Assembly (NCBI GenBank): GCA_004376295.1
Contig: SOJZ01000004.1
Span: 1 to 64,000, forward strand
Source of the DNA: Candidatus Bathyarchaeota archaeon
GTDB taxonomy: Archaea > Thermoproteota > Bathyarchaeia > Bathyarchaeales > Bathyarchaeaceae
Direction of reading: 5' to 3'
Length of the DNA stretch: 64,000 bases
The notes beneath the pieces were generated by a model that was not told where the DNA came from, made no database searches, and saw nothing but the letters and a program-made list of their open reading frames with translations. Of this stretch, positions 26,163 through 35,078 are shown piece after piece. Position numbers and translations under genes: made by a program. The first letter of the stretch is position 1; every line of letters begins with the position of its first letter.

Positions 26163-26996
26163 TCAAAGGTTTTCTGCCTGTTCTTTCAAGGAGTTGAAGA
26201 GTTCTGGTCGCAGATCGCGGAGGGTTGGGACAAAAGCTTCTATTCGTTCCAAGTCTGCGTAGTCGATGCTTCCTGTTGTCAAGTCTTCTTCATCATATTT
26301 GGCTTGTGTGATGATGCTGCCATTTGGGGCTATGAGTCTGCTTCCTCCCCAAAATTGTAGACCGTTTTCCACACCGACAAGATTGACGTAAGCCAGAAAA
26401 ACGGTGTTTTCAATAGCTCTGGCGGCGGTTAGTACTTCAAAGAATTTGCGCCGTCTGGCTGGAGAGGCTGATATGCAGATTATGAACTGGGCGCCTTTCA
26501 ATCTTAATAAGCGGGAGACTTCTGGGAAAAACACGTCATAGCAGATTATCAACCCCAATTTTCCGATTTCTGTCTCAAACACTGGCGCTTGATATCCTAG
26601 TCTAAAATAGCGTTTTTCTTCGAAGACGCTGTGTGTTGGCAAATGCATTTTTCGGTATTTACCAATGAATCCTTTAGGGCCTAACAGAACTGCTGTATTA
26701 TAAAGAACGGCACGTGCTTTTTCGCTTCGCTCCAGCATCCCGAAAATCATGTGGATGTTTTCTTTTTTTGCGGTTTCTTCTAAGAGTTTGACTGATGGTC
26801 CTGGGATGGGTTCTGCCAGTTCGTAAGCGAGGTCTCGGGTTGAATAGCCGGTTGATGAGAGTTCTGGGAAAATAATGATGTTTGCGTCTCTCTTTTTTGC
26901 TTCTTCAACCTTTTGCTTAATCTTGTCTATGTTATGTTTTTTGTCTCCGATTTTACAACTTATTTGTGCGAGAGCCACGTTAATCTCCTTTAACAT
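26163..26996 (-). CDS. Carbon-nitrogen hydrolase, likely stand-alone NadE glutaminase
   Basis: A nitrilase-superfamily amidohydrolase, 277 aa. The Glu-Lys-Cys triad is in IIFPELSSTGYSTRDL (Glu), YRKMHLPTHSVFEEKRYF (Lys) and GLIICYDVFFPE (Cys). The PEL..TGY..RDL, LPT.SVF.E.RYF and GLQFWGGSRLIAPNG segments match the N-terminal glutaminase domain of bacterial glutamine-dependent NAD synthetase better than generic nitrilases. It lies 48 bases downstream of nadE, so it may feed ammonia to it. The family call is firm; the partnership is inference. Confidence 0.88.
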   Translation of the reverse strand: MLKEINVALAQISCKIGDKKHNIDKIKQKVEEAKKRDANIIIFPELSSTGYSTRDLAYELAEPIPGPSVKLLEETAKKENIHMIFGMLERSEKARAVLYNTAVLLGPKGFIGKYRKMHLPTHSVFEEKRYFRLGYQAPVFETEIGKLGLIICYDVFFPEVSRLLRLKGAQFIICISASPARRRKFFEVLTAARAIENTVFLAYVNLVGVENGLQFWGGSRLIAPNGSIITQAKYDEEDLTTGSIDYADLERIEAFVPTLRDLRPELFNSLKEQAENL

Positions 26997-27044
26997 TCAT
27001 TTTCTCTCCATAATCATATTCTACTGCATTCATTGAGAAAAGGC

Positions 27045-27887
27045 TTAGTGTGGTGTGTAGGGAAGTCTAAAGTCAGCTCCAACCGTCCTATATCCGATTT
27101 TCGTTGTCAGGGGGGTCCGCCGCTTGTGCTCAGTTGCCAGCCATCGCTTCTTAATGCCATCAACCAGTTTTATAGAGAGGTTTAGCTGCTTTGCAATTTC
27201 CTCTGTTGTCATGAAGCGTTCTAAGCCGAATAGGATCAAGTCCAGTGTTTCATATTTGACGCCTAGTTCTTCCTCTGCTAGTTGGCGAGGCCAGAGTCCC
27301 GGTGTTGAAGGCTTCGTAACTATCTCAGTGGGGACGCCCATGTGCAAAGCTAGTTGCCTAACCTGCGTCTTATAAATATCCATAAGAGGTGAAATATCCG
27401 CGGCGGCGTCTCCCCATTTTGTGAAGTATCCCATCATGGTCTCGGACTTGTCTGAACTACCACACACTATCTTTTTGAGTTTATTAGCGTAATAATAGAG
27501 GTAAACCATTCGGATTCTCGCTTTTACGTTTCCCTTGCTAAGCTTATCTGCAGCATCATAAATCGGAAGAGATTGAAAACAAGCCTTTAAGGTAGGTGAG
27601 ATATCGATGACTTCTAGTTTGAAACCAAATTTTTCCGCGACCAGTTTTGCATGCTGGACATCAGTGGCGTTGTACGTTTCTTCCTCTGGTAGTGCGATGC
27701 CTAACACCTTGCGACCCCCTAGAGATCGAGCGGCGAGAGCGGCTGTTGTGCTGCTGTCAATTCCACCAGATACTCCTAAAACTACGCCAGTTGCTCCGCA
27801 TTTTTCTATGTAGTCCTTGATGAACCGTTTGATTCTAGCCTCAACCGATGGTGAATCTAATTTTAAGCGTTCTGTTGTCAGTTTCAA
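27045..27887 (-). CDS. nadE: NAD synthetase (synthetase domain only)
   Basis: Adenylates and amidates nicotinic acid adenine dinucleotide to NAD. PP-loop GVSGGIDSSTTAAL is at about 39-52; NVKARIRMVYLYYYANK and CGSSDKSETMMGYFTKWGD are the usual ATP and NaAD binding segments. At 280 aa there is no fused glutaminase. TTG start with AGGAGCC six bases upstream. The C-N hydrolase gene lies downstream on the same strand. Confidence 0.95.
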   Translation of the reverse strand: MKLTTERLKLDSPSVEARIKRFIKDYIEKCGATGVVLGVSGGIDSSTTAALAARSLGGRKVLGIALPEEETYNATDVQHAKLVAEKFGFKLEVIDISPTLKACFQSLPIYDAADKLSKGNVKARIRMVYLYYYANKLKKIVCGSSDKSETMMGYFTKWGDAAADISPLMDIYKTQVRQLALHMGVPTEIVTKPSTPGLWPRQLAEEELGVKYETLDLILFGLERFMTTEEIAKQLNLSIKLVDGIKKRWLATEHKRRTPLTTKIGYRTVGADFRLPYTPH

Positions 27888-28053
27888 TGTTAAGGCTCCT
27901 TGTATTCTGTTTCTATGATTTCTTTCATAACTAAAGGTTACTCTTTCCTACTTCTTCGTTTATGCATTGAGAGAAATATTTAAGCGATAGCAATATACTG
28001 GAGATGTGGCAAATCTCTAACCTCGATTGCCACGTTCACGCAGAGGATTTGGC

Positions 28054-28296
28054 ATGGGTAGAAGAAAAAGAAAAGTAGTTCGCATTCCTAAAAAGCGGTT
28101 ACCCAAGATTTTCTTATGTCCTAAATGCGGGAAAGAAGCTATCAGAATTGAATTCTTTGAGGGGCGTGAGCAAGCCACGGTGCGTTGTGGAAGTTGCGGT
28201 TTGAGTGAGGAGTTGCCTGCCAAACCATACTTTCAAGAGATCGATGTCTATTGTAATTTCATTGATAAATTCTACTCTGGAACCGTTGCCAAATAA
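28054..28296 (+). CDS. Elf1-like transcription elongation zinc ribbon
   Basis: 80 aa: [20 protein letters not shown], then CPKCGKEA and [10 protein letters not shown] four-cysteine zinc ribbon, as in eukaryotic Elof1 and its archaeal homologues. Expected to bind elongating RNA polymerase. ATG 28054 has GAGG seven bases upstream; an earlier in-frame codon at 28027 lacks an SD. The GGGP synthase gene begins 12 bases after the stop. Confidence 0.88.
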   Translation: MGRRKRKVVRIPKKRLPKIFLCPKCGKEAIRIEFFEGREQATVRCGSCGLSEELPAKPYFQEIDVYCNFIDKFYSGTVAK

Positions 28297-28308
28297 TGAG
28301 GATCGGTT

Positions 28309-29085
28309 ATGATTGGACGAGTGGAAAAGTACCTACTAAACAAAATTAAGAAAGACGGGGCTGTTCACATAACTCTCATTGACCCCGAAAAAATGTCTCT
28401 CAAATCAGCCTCTCGTATAGCCCGTGAAGCGGAGTCCAGCAAGACGGCAGCCATCATGATCGGCGGATCCACTTTTATTTCCACTTCCCATTTAGATAAT
28501 ACTATAAAAGCAATGAAGAAGACTGTTGGCATTCCAGTGATTCTTTTCCCTAACAACGTAACAGCCATCAGCAAACACGCCGATGCCATATGGTTTATGT
28601 CACTCCTCAACTCCCTAGACCCATACTTCATCGTGGGTGCACAAGTCTTAGGTGCTCCACTCATCAAAAAATTCGGTTTAGAGGCCATCCCACTCGGTTA
28701 CATAGTTGTTGGACAAGGCGCCACAGTAGGCATTATAGGACGAGCCAGCCCAATTCCATACGATAAACCAGAACTTGCTGCTGCACATGCACTGGCAGCG
28801 CAGTATCTGGGCATGCGGTTTGTGTATTTGGAGGCAGGGTCTGGAGCCAAACAATCAGTGCCAAACGAAATGATCAGGATAGTAAAGGACCTTGTTAGTG
28901 TTCCTTTGATTGTGGGTGGGGGCATAAGAAGTGGTGAGCAGGTGAAGGAGAAGGTGAACGCTGGGGCTGACATAATCGTCACTGGCAATGTTGTGGAAGA
29001 GTTTGAAGCTAAAGACAAGGTTGAAGAATTGGTAAAACAGGTGAAATGGTATCGAAGGGCCATGAAGCGGCCTAAACGTAGATGA
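28309..29085 (+). CDS. Geranylgeranylglyceryl phosphate synthase
   Basis: Makes the first ether bond of archaeal lipids from glycerol-1-phosphate and geranylgeranyl-PP. The TIM-barrel landmarks are HITLIDPEK, MIGGSTFIS, VILFPNN, YLEAGSGAKQSVP and VGGGIRSGEQV with a final ADIIVTGNVVE phosphate-binding loop. 258 aa, a group II-like GGGPS. ATG with GGATCGG upstream. Confidence 0.95.
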   Translation: MIGRVEKYLLNKIKKDGAVHITLIDPEKMSLKSASRIAREAESSKTAAIMIGGSTFISTSHLDNTIKAMKKTVGIPVILFPNNVTAISKHADAIWFMSLLNSLDPYFIVGAQVLGAPLIKKFGLEAIPLGYIVVGQGATVGIIGRASPIPYDKPELAAAHALAAQYLGMRFVYLEAGSGAKQSVPNEMIRIVKDLVSVPLIVGGGIRSGEQVKEKVNAGADIIVTGNVVEEFEAKDKVEELVKQVKWYRRAMKRPKRR

Positions 29086-29197
29086 CTAACCATCTTTTGT
29101 GAGTTCGCATGGAATAATTCTGCTGCGTTCTCTTTGACTTGTTCATGTTAGAAAAGTTGAATATGCACGTTACAAACTCTACTGAGGGAAAACCGTT

Positions 29198-32100
29198 TTG
29201 AACGTCGCGATGAGCAAGGAACACCAGCAATACGTATCCACACTAGAGAACAAACTCGCGAGTATATACGAAACTGCGAAAAAGGCGAGAGAAAAAGGGT
29301 TTGACCCCTCCCTTCATCCTGAGCCCAAAGTGGCCAAAGATCTAGCCGAGCTCGTGGAGGGACTGGTTGGTCCCCAAGGTGTTGCTGAAAGTATACGAAA
29401 CTTAAGCAAGAAATTGCCACGAGAAGAGCTTGCGTTCAAAATAGCCGAAGAAATTGTATACGGAAAATTCGGGCACATGGATGCAAGTGAAGCCGCTGAA
29501 CAGGCGATAAGAACCGCCCTTGCCATACTGACCGAAGGGATCACCGCCGCGCCTCTGCAAGGCGTAGCACAAGTAGCCGTGAAGTATAACTCTGACCGAA
29601 CGAAGTATCTGGCAATTTATTACGCCGGCCCTATACGTTCTGCAGGCGGTACGGAACAGGCCTTAAGTTTGTTGGTGGGAGATTTTGTTCGTCGCTTGCT
29701 GGGGCTGGACCGTTACAAACCAACTGAAGACGAGATTGGACGTTTCATCGAAGAAATGCGATTATTTGAGCGGTCAGTAAGTCGGTTTCAATATCACGTG
29801 TCGGATGAAGAATTGAGAAGAGCACTTCAATTTCTCCCCGTGCAAGTTACCGGGCTGGAATCTGATCCAGTTGAGGTTTCTGCCTACCGCGATCTTCCTC
29901 GAATCGAGACAAACCGAGTACGAGGTGGTGCACTCCGTGTTGTAAATGATGGAGTTGTGGGGCGTTCTGCAAAAGTGTGGACGATTGTAGAAAAACTGGG
30001 AATTGAGGGCTGGGACTGGTTGAAGAGCGTTCGGGAAATCGAACGGAAGAAGAATGCTGGTTTTATGGAGGACATTATTGCGGGGCGTCCCATCTTTTCG
30101 TTTCCTTCGAGGCGTGGAGGTTTCAGGCTTCGCTATGGAAGGTCCAGGAACACTGGTTTAGCTGCAGTGGGGGTCCATCCGGCAACAATGATGGTTCTTC
30201 AGAACTTTCTTGCAGCAGGCACTCAATTGCGCATTGAAGGTCCTGGGAAATCTGGGGTTGTTCTTCCGGTAGATACGATAGAGCCTCCAATTGTACGATT
30301 GAGGGATGGATCTGTTGTTCGTGCTTCACTTGAAAACTTTGCACAAATAAAAAACGTGGTTGACAAGATTCTATTTTTAGGCGACATCCTCATCGGGTTT
30401 GGCGACTTTCTATATACCAACAAACCGCTTCTCCCATCAGGAGTCACCGAAGAGTGGTGGTGTCAGGAGCTTCAAGCGGTCATTAAACAGAAATTTGGTG
30501 GAGACCTGAAGGAGGTTGCGACGAGGGCGAAAATTTCTACAGATCGCCTCGAAGAATTTCTCATAGACCCTTTTAGAAACAAGCCAACCGCCAAAGAAGC
30601 AGTATCATTAGCCTTGGCCCTCGGAGTTCCTCTTCATCCGTTTTTTACGTTCTTCTGGGCGAACATTTCTTCTGATGAACTCCGAATGTTACGGAAGTGG
30701 CTCTTGAACTCTCGAAAAGAGGTTGAGAACGAAAGTGTTCGTGAAATATCTGGCGAGATGAACGAATCAGTAAAGCAGGTGCTTGAAAAGCTATGTATTC
30801 CCCATAAAGTTGTGGAGGGCAACATTAAGATAGAAGGGGATGAAGCGTACGTCTTTGCATTTTGTCTCGGATTAAACGACTCCAAAGCGAGAATAGTTAG
30901 TGCGAAGTCTGTTCTCGAAAACATTGGAAAACTCTGTGGTGTTAACGTCAGAGACAAAGCTCCGACGTTTGTAGGCGCGAGAATGGGGCGTCCGGAAAAA
31001 GCGAAGAGGCGAGAGATGAGGCCTCTGGTTCACGTGCTTTTCCCAGTTGGGCTTGCTGGTGGTCCTCGACGAAACATTGTAAAGGCGTTAAACAGAGTTG
31101 CGATTGAAGTTGAGCTTGTGAAGCGGCGATGTCCTGACTGTCGAACGGAAACCCGTAGAATAAAGTGTCCTAAATGTGGGGCCGAGACGGTTTTGGAGAA
31201 GTGCTGTCCTCAGTGTGGCAAGGTTCTAAAACAAGATGTCTGTCCGATCTGTAAAGTTTCAACAAGGAACTACAGTAAACAATCAATCAACCTAAGGGAG
31301 TTGATGAACGAGGCGAGTGAAAGGCTGAACCTTCCTGTTCCAAAGCTTGTGAAAGGCGTAAAGGGTTTAATAAACGAAACAAAGACGGTTGAGACACTTG
31401 AAAAAGGGATTTTGCGAGCCAAATATGACCTCTCGGTTTATAAAGATGGAACAATTCGGTTCGACGCTACAAACGCGCCATTAACACATTTCAAGCCAAA
31501 AGAAATCGGTGTTTCTATTGAAAGGCTTCGGCAAATGGGGTATCTTCTTGATTGCTGCGGAAGTCCCTTAACTGACCCTGATCAGATATGCGAGCTTAAA
31601 GTTCAAGATGTAGTTATTCCGGTGGGAAATGCGGAATATTTTGTTCGTGTGGCCAATTTCTTAGATGATCTTCTTGAGAAGGTGTATGAGCTTCCTCCAT
31701 ACTACAACGTTAAACGTATTGGCGATCTAGTTGGGCATTTAGTCGTAGGCTTGGCACCACACACCTCAGCAGGCATTCTCGGCAGAATAATCGGGTTCAC
31801 AAGTCACAGTGTTTGTTATGCTCATGTCCTTTGGCATTCAGCGAAGCGTCGGGACTGTGACGGTGATGAGGATGCTTTGATGCTGGCTTTGGATACTATC
31901 TTGAACTTTTCTAAGGCTTACTTACCCGCTCAGATAGGTGGAATAATGGATGCGCCACTTTTCATCATTCCGTTGGTGAACCCTGTGGAAGTGCAGCGGC
32001 AGGCTCATGAGGTGGATGTTGCTGCGACGTATCCGCTGGTGTTTTATGAGAAGACTTGGCAGAAAGTTATGCCTCGTAAAATCGGTGAACTCATAGACCT

Positions 32101-32611
32101 AGTTGAGTATCGGTTAAACAGTGAAGCACAGTTTCAAGGCTTCAACTATACGATTCCTGTTTCAGATATTAACATGGGTAATCGTGAGAGTATCTACAAG
32201 AGGCTTGGACGAATGCTTGACAAGTTGAGCAGTCAACTTACGTTGGCGGAGAAGATTGAGGCTGTAGATGCTGAGACCGTGGCGAGGAAGGTTTTGACCA
32301 CGCATTTCATGCGAGACATTGTGGGCAATTTGCGGGCGTTTACCACCCAAAGCTTTCGGTGTAAGAAATGTAACAGACGTTTCAGACGGTTGCCTCTTCG
32401 GGGTAAGTGTTCCGCGTGTGGAGGTGATGTAGCTTTGACGGTTCATCGTGGTGGAATTGAAAAATACTTGGAAGCGGCGCGTCAGCTTGTGAAGAAGTAT
32501 GGGTTAGCCGATTATTATGCTCAGCGGCTTACGCTTGTGGAGGAGGAGATTAGGTCTTTGTTTGAAGGCGATAAGCCTAAGCAGGTAAGTCTCTCTGACT
32601 TTATAGCCTGA
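29198..32611 (+). CDS. polC: DNA polymerase D large subunit (DP2)
   Basis: The catalytic subunit of PolD, 1137 aa and without an intein. The N-terminal YAGPIRSAGGTEQAL block is conserved. A long zinc module lies at about residues 645-684 (CPDCRTE, CPKCGAE, CPQCGK, CPICK). The catalytic double-psi barrel holds RRDCDGDEDALML (about 883-895) and a further zinc ribbon is at about 1054-1075. The extreme C-terminus QVSLSDFIA fits a PCNA-interacting PIP box. The start is TTG 29198 (GAGGG ten bases upstream) or ATG 29210. Confidence 0.97.
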   Translation: MNVAMSKEHQQYVSTLENKLASIYETAKKAREKGFDPSLHPEPKVAKDLAELVEGLVGPQGVAESIRNLSKKLPREELAFKIAEEIVYGKFGHMDASEAAEQAIRTALAILTEGITAAPLQGVAQVAVKYNSDRTKYLAIYYAGPIRSAGGTEQALSLLVGDFVRRLLGLDRYKPTEDEIGRFIEEMRLFERSVSRFQYHVSDEELRRALQFLPVQVTGLESDPVEVSAYRDLPRIETNRVRGGALRVVNDGVVGRSAKVWTIVEKLGIEGWDWLKSVREIERKKNAGFMEDIIAGRPIFSFPSRRGGFRLRYGRSRNTGLAAVGVHPATMMVLQNFLAAGTQLRIEGPGKSGVVLPVDTIEPPIVRLRDGSVVRASLENFAQIKNVVDKILFLGDILIGFGDFLYTNKPLLPSGVTEEWWCQELQAVIKQKFGGDLKEVATRAKISTDRLEEFLIDPFRNKPTAKEAVSLALALGVPLHPFFTFFWANISSDELRMLRKWLLNSRKEVENESVREISGEMNESVKQVLEKLCIPHKVVEGNIKIEGDEAYVFAFCLGLNDSKARIVSAKSVLENIGKLCGVNVRDKAPTFVGARMGRPEKAKRREMRPLVHVLFPVGLAGGPRRNIVKALNRVAIEVELVKRRCPDCRTETRRIKCPKCGAETVLEKCCPQCGKVLKQDVCPICKVSTRNYSKQSINLRELMNEASERLNLPVPKLVKGVKGLINETKTVETLEKGILRAKYDLSVYKDGTIRFDATNAPLTHFKPKEIGVSIERLRQMGYLLDCCGSPLTDPDQICELKVQDVVIPVGNAEYFVRVANFLDDLLEKVYELPPYYNVKRIGDLVGHLVVGLAPHTSAGILGRIIGFTSHSVCYAHVLWHSAKRRDCDGDEDALMLALDTILNFSKAYLPAQIGGIMDAPLFIIPLVNPVEVQRQAHEVDVAATYPLVFYEKTWQKVMPRKIGELIDLVEYRLNSEAQFQGFNYTIPVSDINMGNRESIYKRLGRMLDKLSSQLTLAEKIEAVDAETVARKVLTTHFMRDIVGNLRAFTTQSFRCKKCNRRFRRLPLRGKCSACGGDVALTVHRGGIEKYLEAARQLVKKYGLADYYAQRLTLVEEEIRSLFEGDKPKQVSLSDFIA

Positions 32612-32664
32612 CGCGTTAGTGGAAACCTTTTCTATGTGAACAGAGAATTTTGTTTTGAGGAACC

Positions 32665-32943
32665 ATGTTAAAAGGAGACTATCATCCTAAAGCTTTTCTG
32701 TCTTTGAAGAGGAATGTTCGACCTGGGTTAGTTGCTAGAACAAAGATTCTTTTGTTTCTAGAGAAAGGTTCGTCTAACACTAAGGATATTTTGAAGAAGA
32801 GTAAGCATAGTTACGCGTCTGTTTTGCATCATCTTCATCTTCTTGAGACTGAGAACATACTTGTGCATAAGGGTAAGAGGCTGTATGTTTGGGAGTTGAC
32901 TGGTGCTGGGCAACAAAGATTAACGAATGTTACGGAGACCTGA
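32665..32943 (+). CDS. Winged-helix transcriptional regulator (ArsR-like)
   Basis: 92 aa, a single winged helix: RTKILLFLEKGSSNTKDILK, recognition helix SYASVLHHLHLLETENI and wing VHKGKRLYVWELT. No metal-binding cysteines. Targets unknown. It starts 54 bases after polC and overlaps the convergent MazG gene by 14 bases. Confidence 0.8.
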   Translation: MLKGDYHPKAFLSLKRNVRPGLVARTKILLFLEKGSSNTKDILKKSKHSYASVLHHLHLLETENILVHKGKRLYVWELTGAGQQRLTNVTET

Positions 32944-33226
32944 AAGGACATTTGCAAGGTGACTGTTGACATTTAGGGCATCGGTCGCTATACTTTGCCA
33001 GCGCAGCCTTTTCCAAGTCTATGTTAACAACATTTGCTAACGATGCCAGCCAAGCGAGAGCATCGGCAAACTCGTCTTCCAGCGCTTTTTTATCTTCTCC
33101 TTTTAGGGCTTCTTCCAATTCTCCTATTTCCTCTACAAGCCACTTGTATGTTCCCACGGTTCCACGCTTCGAGTCTCGGTGAAAATAAATCCGTCGCATC
33201 ATATTCTGAAACTCGCTAACACGCAT
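32930..33226 (-). CDS. MazG-type nucleotide pyrophosphohydrolase
   Basis: 98 aa. The metal-binding helices carry WLVEEIGELEEAL and EDEFADALAWLASL, the E-x3-E...E-x2-D pattern of all-alpha NTP pyrophosphatases. A Cys-rich tail (CPKCQQSPCKCPF) follows, a possible small zinc site that typical MazG lacks. Probably house-cleaning of aberrant nucleotides. Confidence 0.85.
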   Translation of the reverse strand: MRVSEFQNMMRRIYFHRDSKRGTVGTYKWLVEEIGELEEALKGEDKKALEDEFADALAWLASLANVVNIDLEKAALAKYSDRCPKCQQSPCKCPFRSP

Positions 33227-33357
33227 GTTCTTCTCTTCCTCCGCTATTCTTCTTCTATTGCGTCTGTAAGCTTCATAAGGCTTGTTTGCCCCTTCTCGAG
33301 TATTTATGTCACGTTAACACCTTGTCACGAATGCATAAAATCCTGATTGAATGTCTC

Positions 33358-33837
33358 TCACATGTTCCTTTTCAGTTTCATAAACGCTTTTTCCGTTAGT
33401 CCTTCTATGCTGAAGAGCTTCGCATCAGGTATCGAGCTGATTTTTCTCGCGGTTTCTTCCATTCTCTCTGGGCCTCCATCCAGAAGTTCCGCTTTGAGGC
33501 TTTGGAAAACCTTTGTTTTCATTTTCACTTGAATGGTCCGATGTTTTGTATGAAATGCAGCTGAGACTTCGCTGAGATTTGTTACAGTTATGTTGCCTTT
33601 TCCAAGTGTGCATCCTGTTGCCACCTGTATGCCGTCGACTACACAGGATAAGGGTGGTTTGTTCCCGGTATTTACAGTCACAGATAGGTCGCTGAATCCG
33701 TTCGATTTGAGAGTCTGTTTTGCTAACAATCCCATTCGAACTCCGATTGTCAAGAACGGGCCGAGGTGGCCGTGGAATTCCGCTGCTTTTTTCAGTATAT
33801 CTTTCAGTTCTATGTTCATGTTTTGTCCAGATGTCAT
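33358..33837 (-). CDS. FmdE-like protein
   Basis: 159 aa, FmdE domain: AAEFHGHLGPFLTIGVRMG and CVVDGIQVATGCTLGKGNI, with Cys/His likely to bind a metal. It lacks the C-terminal zinc ribbon of FmdE from molybdenum formylmethanofuran dehydrogenase operons. No Fmd/Fwd genes are in the window. Its ATG overlaps the stop of the upstream membrane gene (ATGA), and NikR is divergent beyond that, so metal handling is a reasonable guess. Confidence 0.82.
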   Translation of the reverse strand: MTSGQNMNIELKDILKKAAEFHGHLGPFLTIGVRMGLLAKQTLKSNGFSDLSVTVNTGNKPPLSCVVDGIQVATGCTLGKGNITVTNLSEVSAAFHTKHRTIQVKMKTKVFQSLKAELLDGGPERMEETARKISSIPDAKLFSIEGLTEKAFMKLKRNM

Positions 33838-34394
33838 GGTAGTTTGCTCCTTGCAGTTTGTTTCGGGTGGCTTGGGATAGTTATTCTGGTTTTAAGGGCG
33901 TTGACTATGATGAGTCCGAATATGCCTCCGATGATGCCGCCGATTGCGTGGTTTGCGGCGAATGTGATGACTGTCCAGATGGGGTTGAGGTTCATGAAAA
34001 TGCTTCCGATGATTAGGCCGGCTGCGCCTGCGCATATTGTGGAAAATGAGATCATGCTTATGGTGCTGGGTATTGGTTTTTCGAAGCAGTTACTGTAACC
34101 TATTATTCTTGTTAGGATGTCGAAGAGTATGCTTGCTGCCATGAAACCGAGCATGTGGGAGCCGCCTCGTAGTGCGAACGTTAGTATTGTGACTATCAGT
34201 CCAGTCAGTGAGATTGCGCCAAACTTTCTTGTCCACCATGCAACTAGTATTAATGATGTGAAGGCTAGAAAATCGCATAGAAATGGCATGTGGGTCATCC
34301 GCCAGAAAATTGGAGAGAATGTGTTATTCAAAACCGCCCATAAAGCGGCGTACATGACTATGGCGGTTATGTCTCGCGTGTTGAAGTAAGCCAC
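33834..34394 (-). CDS. Multi-pass membrane protein, ECF substrate-binding (S-component) like
   Basis: About 186 aa with five or six hydrophobic helices (ITAIVMYAALWAVLN, LAFTSLILVAWW, LTGLIVTILTF, MISFSTICAGAAGLIIG, WTVITFAANHAIGGIIGGIFG). The topology and small residues resemble ECF-transporter S-components. No ATPase or T-component is adjacent. GTG 34394 has AAAGGTG six bases upstream and is preferred to GTG 34403. Translationally coupled to the FmdE-like gene and divergent from nikR. Confidence 0.7.
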   Translation of the reverse strand: MAYFNTRDITAIVMYAALWAVLNNTFSPIFWRMTHMPFLCDFLAFTSLILVAWWTRKFGAISLTGLIVTILTFALRGGSHMLGFMAASILFDILTRIIGYSNCFEKPIPSTISMISFSTICAGAAGLIIGSIFMNLNPIWTVITFAANHAIGGIIGGIFGLIIVNALKTRITIPSHPKQTARSKLP

Positions 34395-34481
34395 GGGTAA
34401 CACCTTTTTTACAAAAAGTATTACTGTGCTTGATAAAAGCTTTATGGTAACGTGCCAAACAGTTCAATGGGGAAAAAGGAT

Positions 34482-34886
34482 ATGAGCAAAATTGTTCGTG
34501 TCGGCGTTACTTTTCCGCCTGATCTGCTTAAAGAGCTTGATGAAGTGCTTGAGGGGATGAGTTATGAGAGCAGGTCTAAGGCGATTCAGGACTCTGTGAG
34601 CGCTTTTGTCAGCGAACACAAGTGGCTTCGGGAGCAAAAGGGAATAAGAGTTGGCGTCTTAGTGGTACTTTATGACCATGAGGTGAAGGGCTTAAATGAA
34701 GCTCTTATCGACACTCAACATGAGCATGCTGACGTGATCTATTCCTCCATGCATATTCATCTAAGCGAACGAAACTGCCTCGAGGCCATAGCGGTAAAGG
34801 GCGAGGCCGAAGAAATTAAAAAACTAACCCAAGAGTTGAAGACAAAGAAGGGAGTGAAACAGGTCAAATTATCCATAGTTTACTGA
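34482..34886 (+). CDS. nikR: Nickel-responsive regulator NikR
   Basis: Ribbon-helix-helix N-terminus (IVRVGVTFPPDLLKELDEVL) plus ACT-like metal domain. The nickel ligands are preserved: His in DTQHEHAD, His-x-His in SMHIHLSERNC and the Cys of the same segment. 134 aa from ATG 34482, which has GGGG nine bases upstream; further in-frame starts lie at 34452 and 34467. Divergent from the membrane/FmdE pair, which is therefore a candidate target. Confidence 0.92.
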   Translation: MSKIVRVGVTFPPDLLKELDEVLEGMSYESRSKAIQDSVSAFVSEHKWLREQKGIRVGVLVVLYDHEVKGLNEALIDTQHEHADVIYSSMHIHLSERNCLEAIAVKGEAEEIKKLTQELKTKKGVKQVKLSIVY

Positions 34887-35078
34887 ATAATTCAGCAAAA
34901 TGTTTCTTACTCCATCCATTATTCTAAGCTTTGATGCCATTTTGCATGCATGCAGTTATTTTGCAGGTTCTTCCATTAGCATCAACATCAACTCCTCCGC
35001 AAAAGCTGCAAAAATAATGTATATCTCTTTCCATGCATGCATCCGCAAGTGACATGACAAAAAACGTACACGTAGACA
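34887..35078. repeat. Convergent gap with two TGCATGCA tracts
   Basis: Between the nikR and glyA stops lie a perfect 12-bp TGCATGCATGCA palindrome (34943-34954) and ATGCATGCAT (35033-35042). Both genes end here, so these are not promoter elements for either. See the finding on this motif family. Confidence 0.6.

Noticed and set aside
29198-32611. Intein in PolD large subunit
   Set aside because: Archaeal DP2 often carries one, but the catalytic CDGDED region is uninterrupted and the length is that of an intein-free protein.
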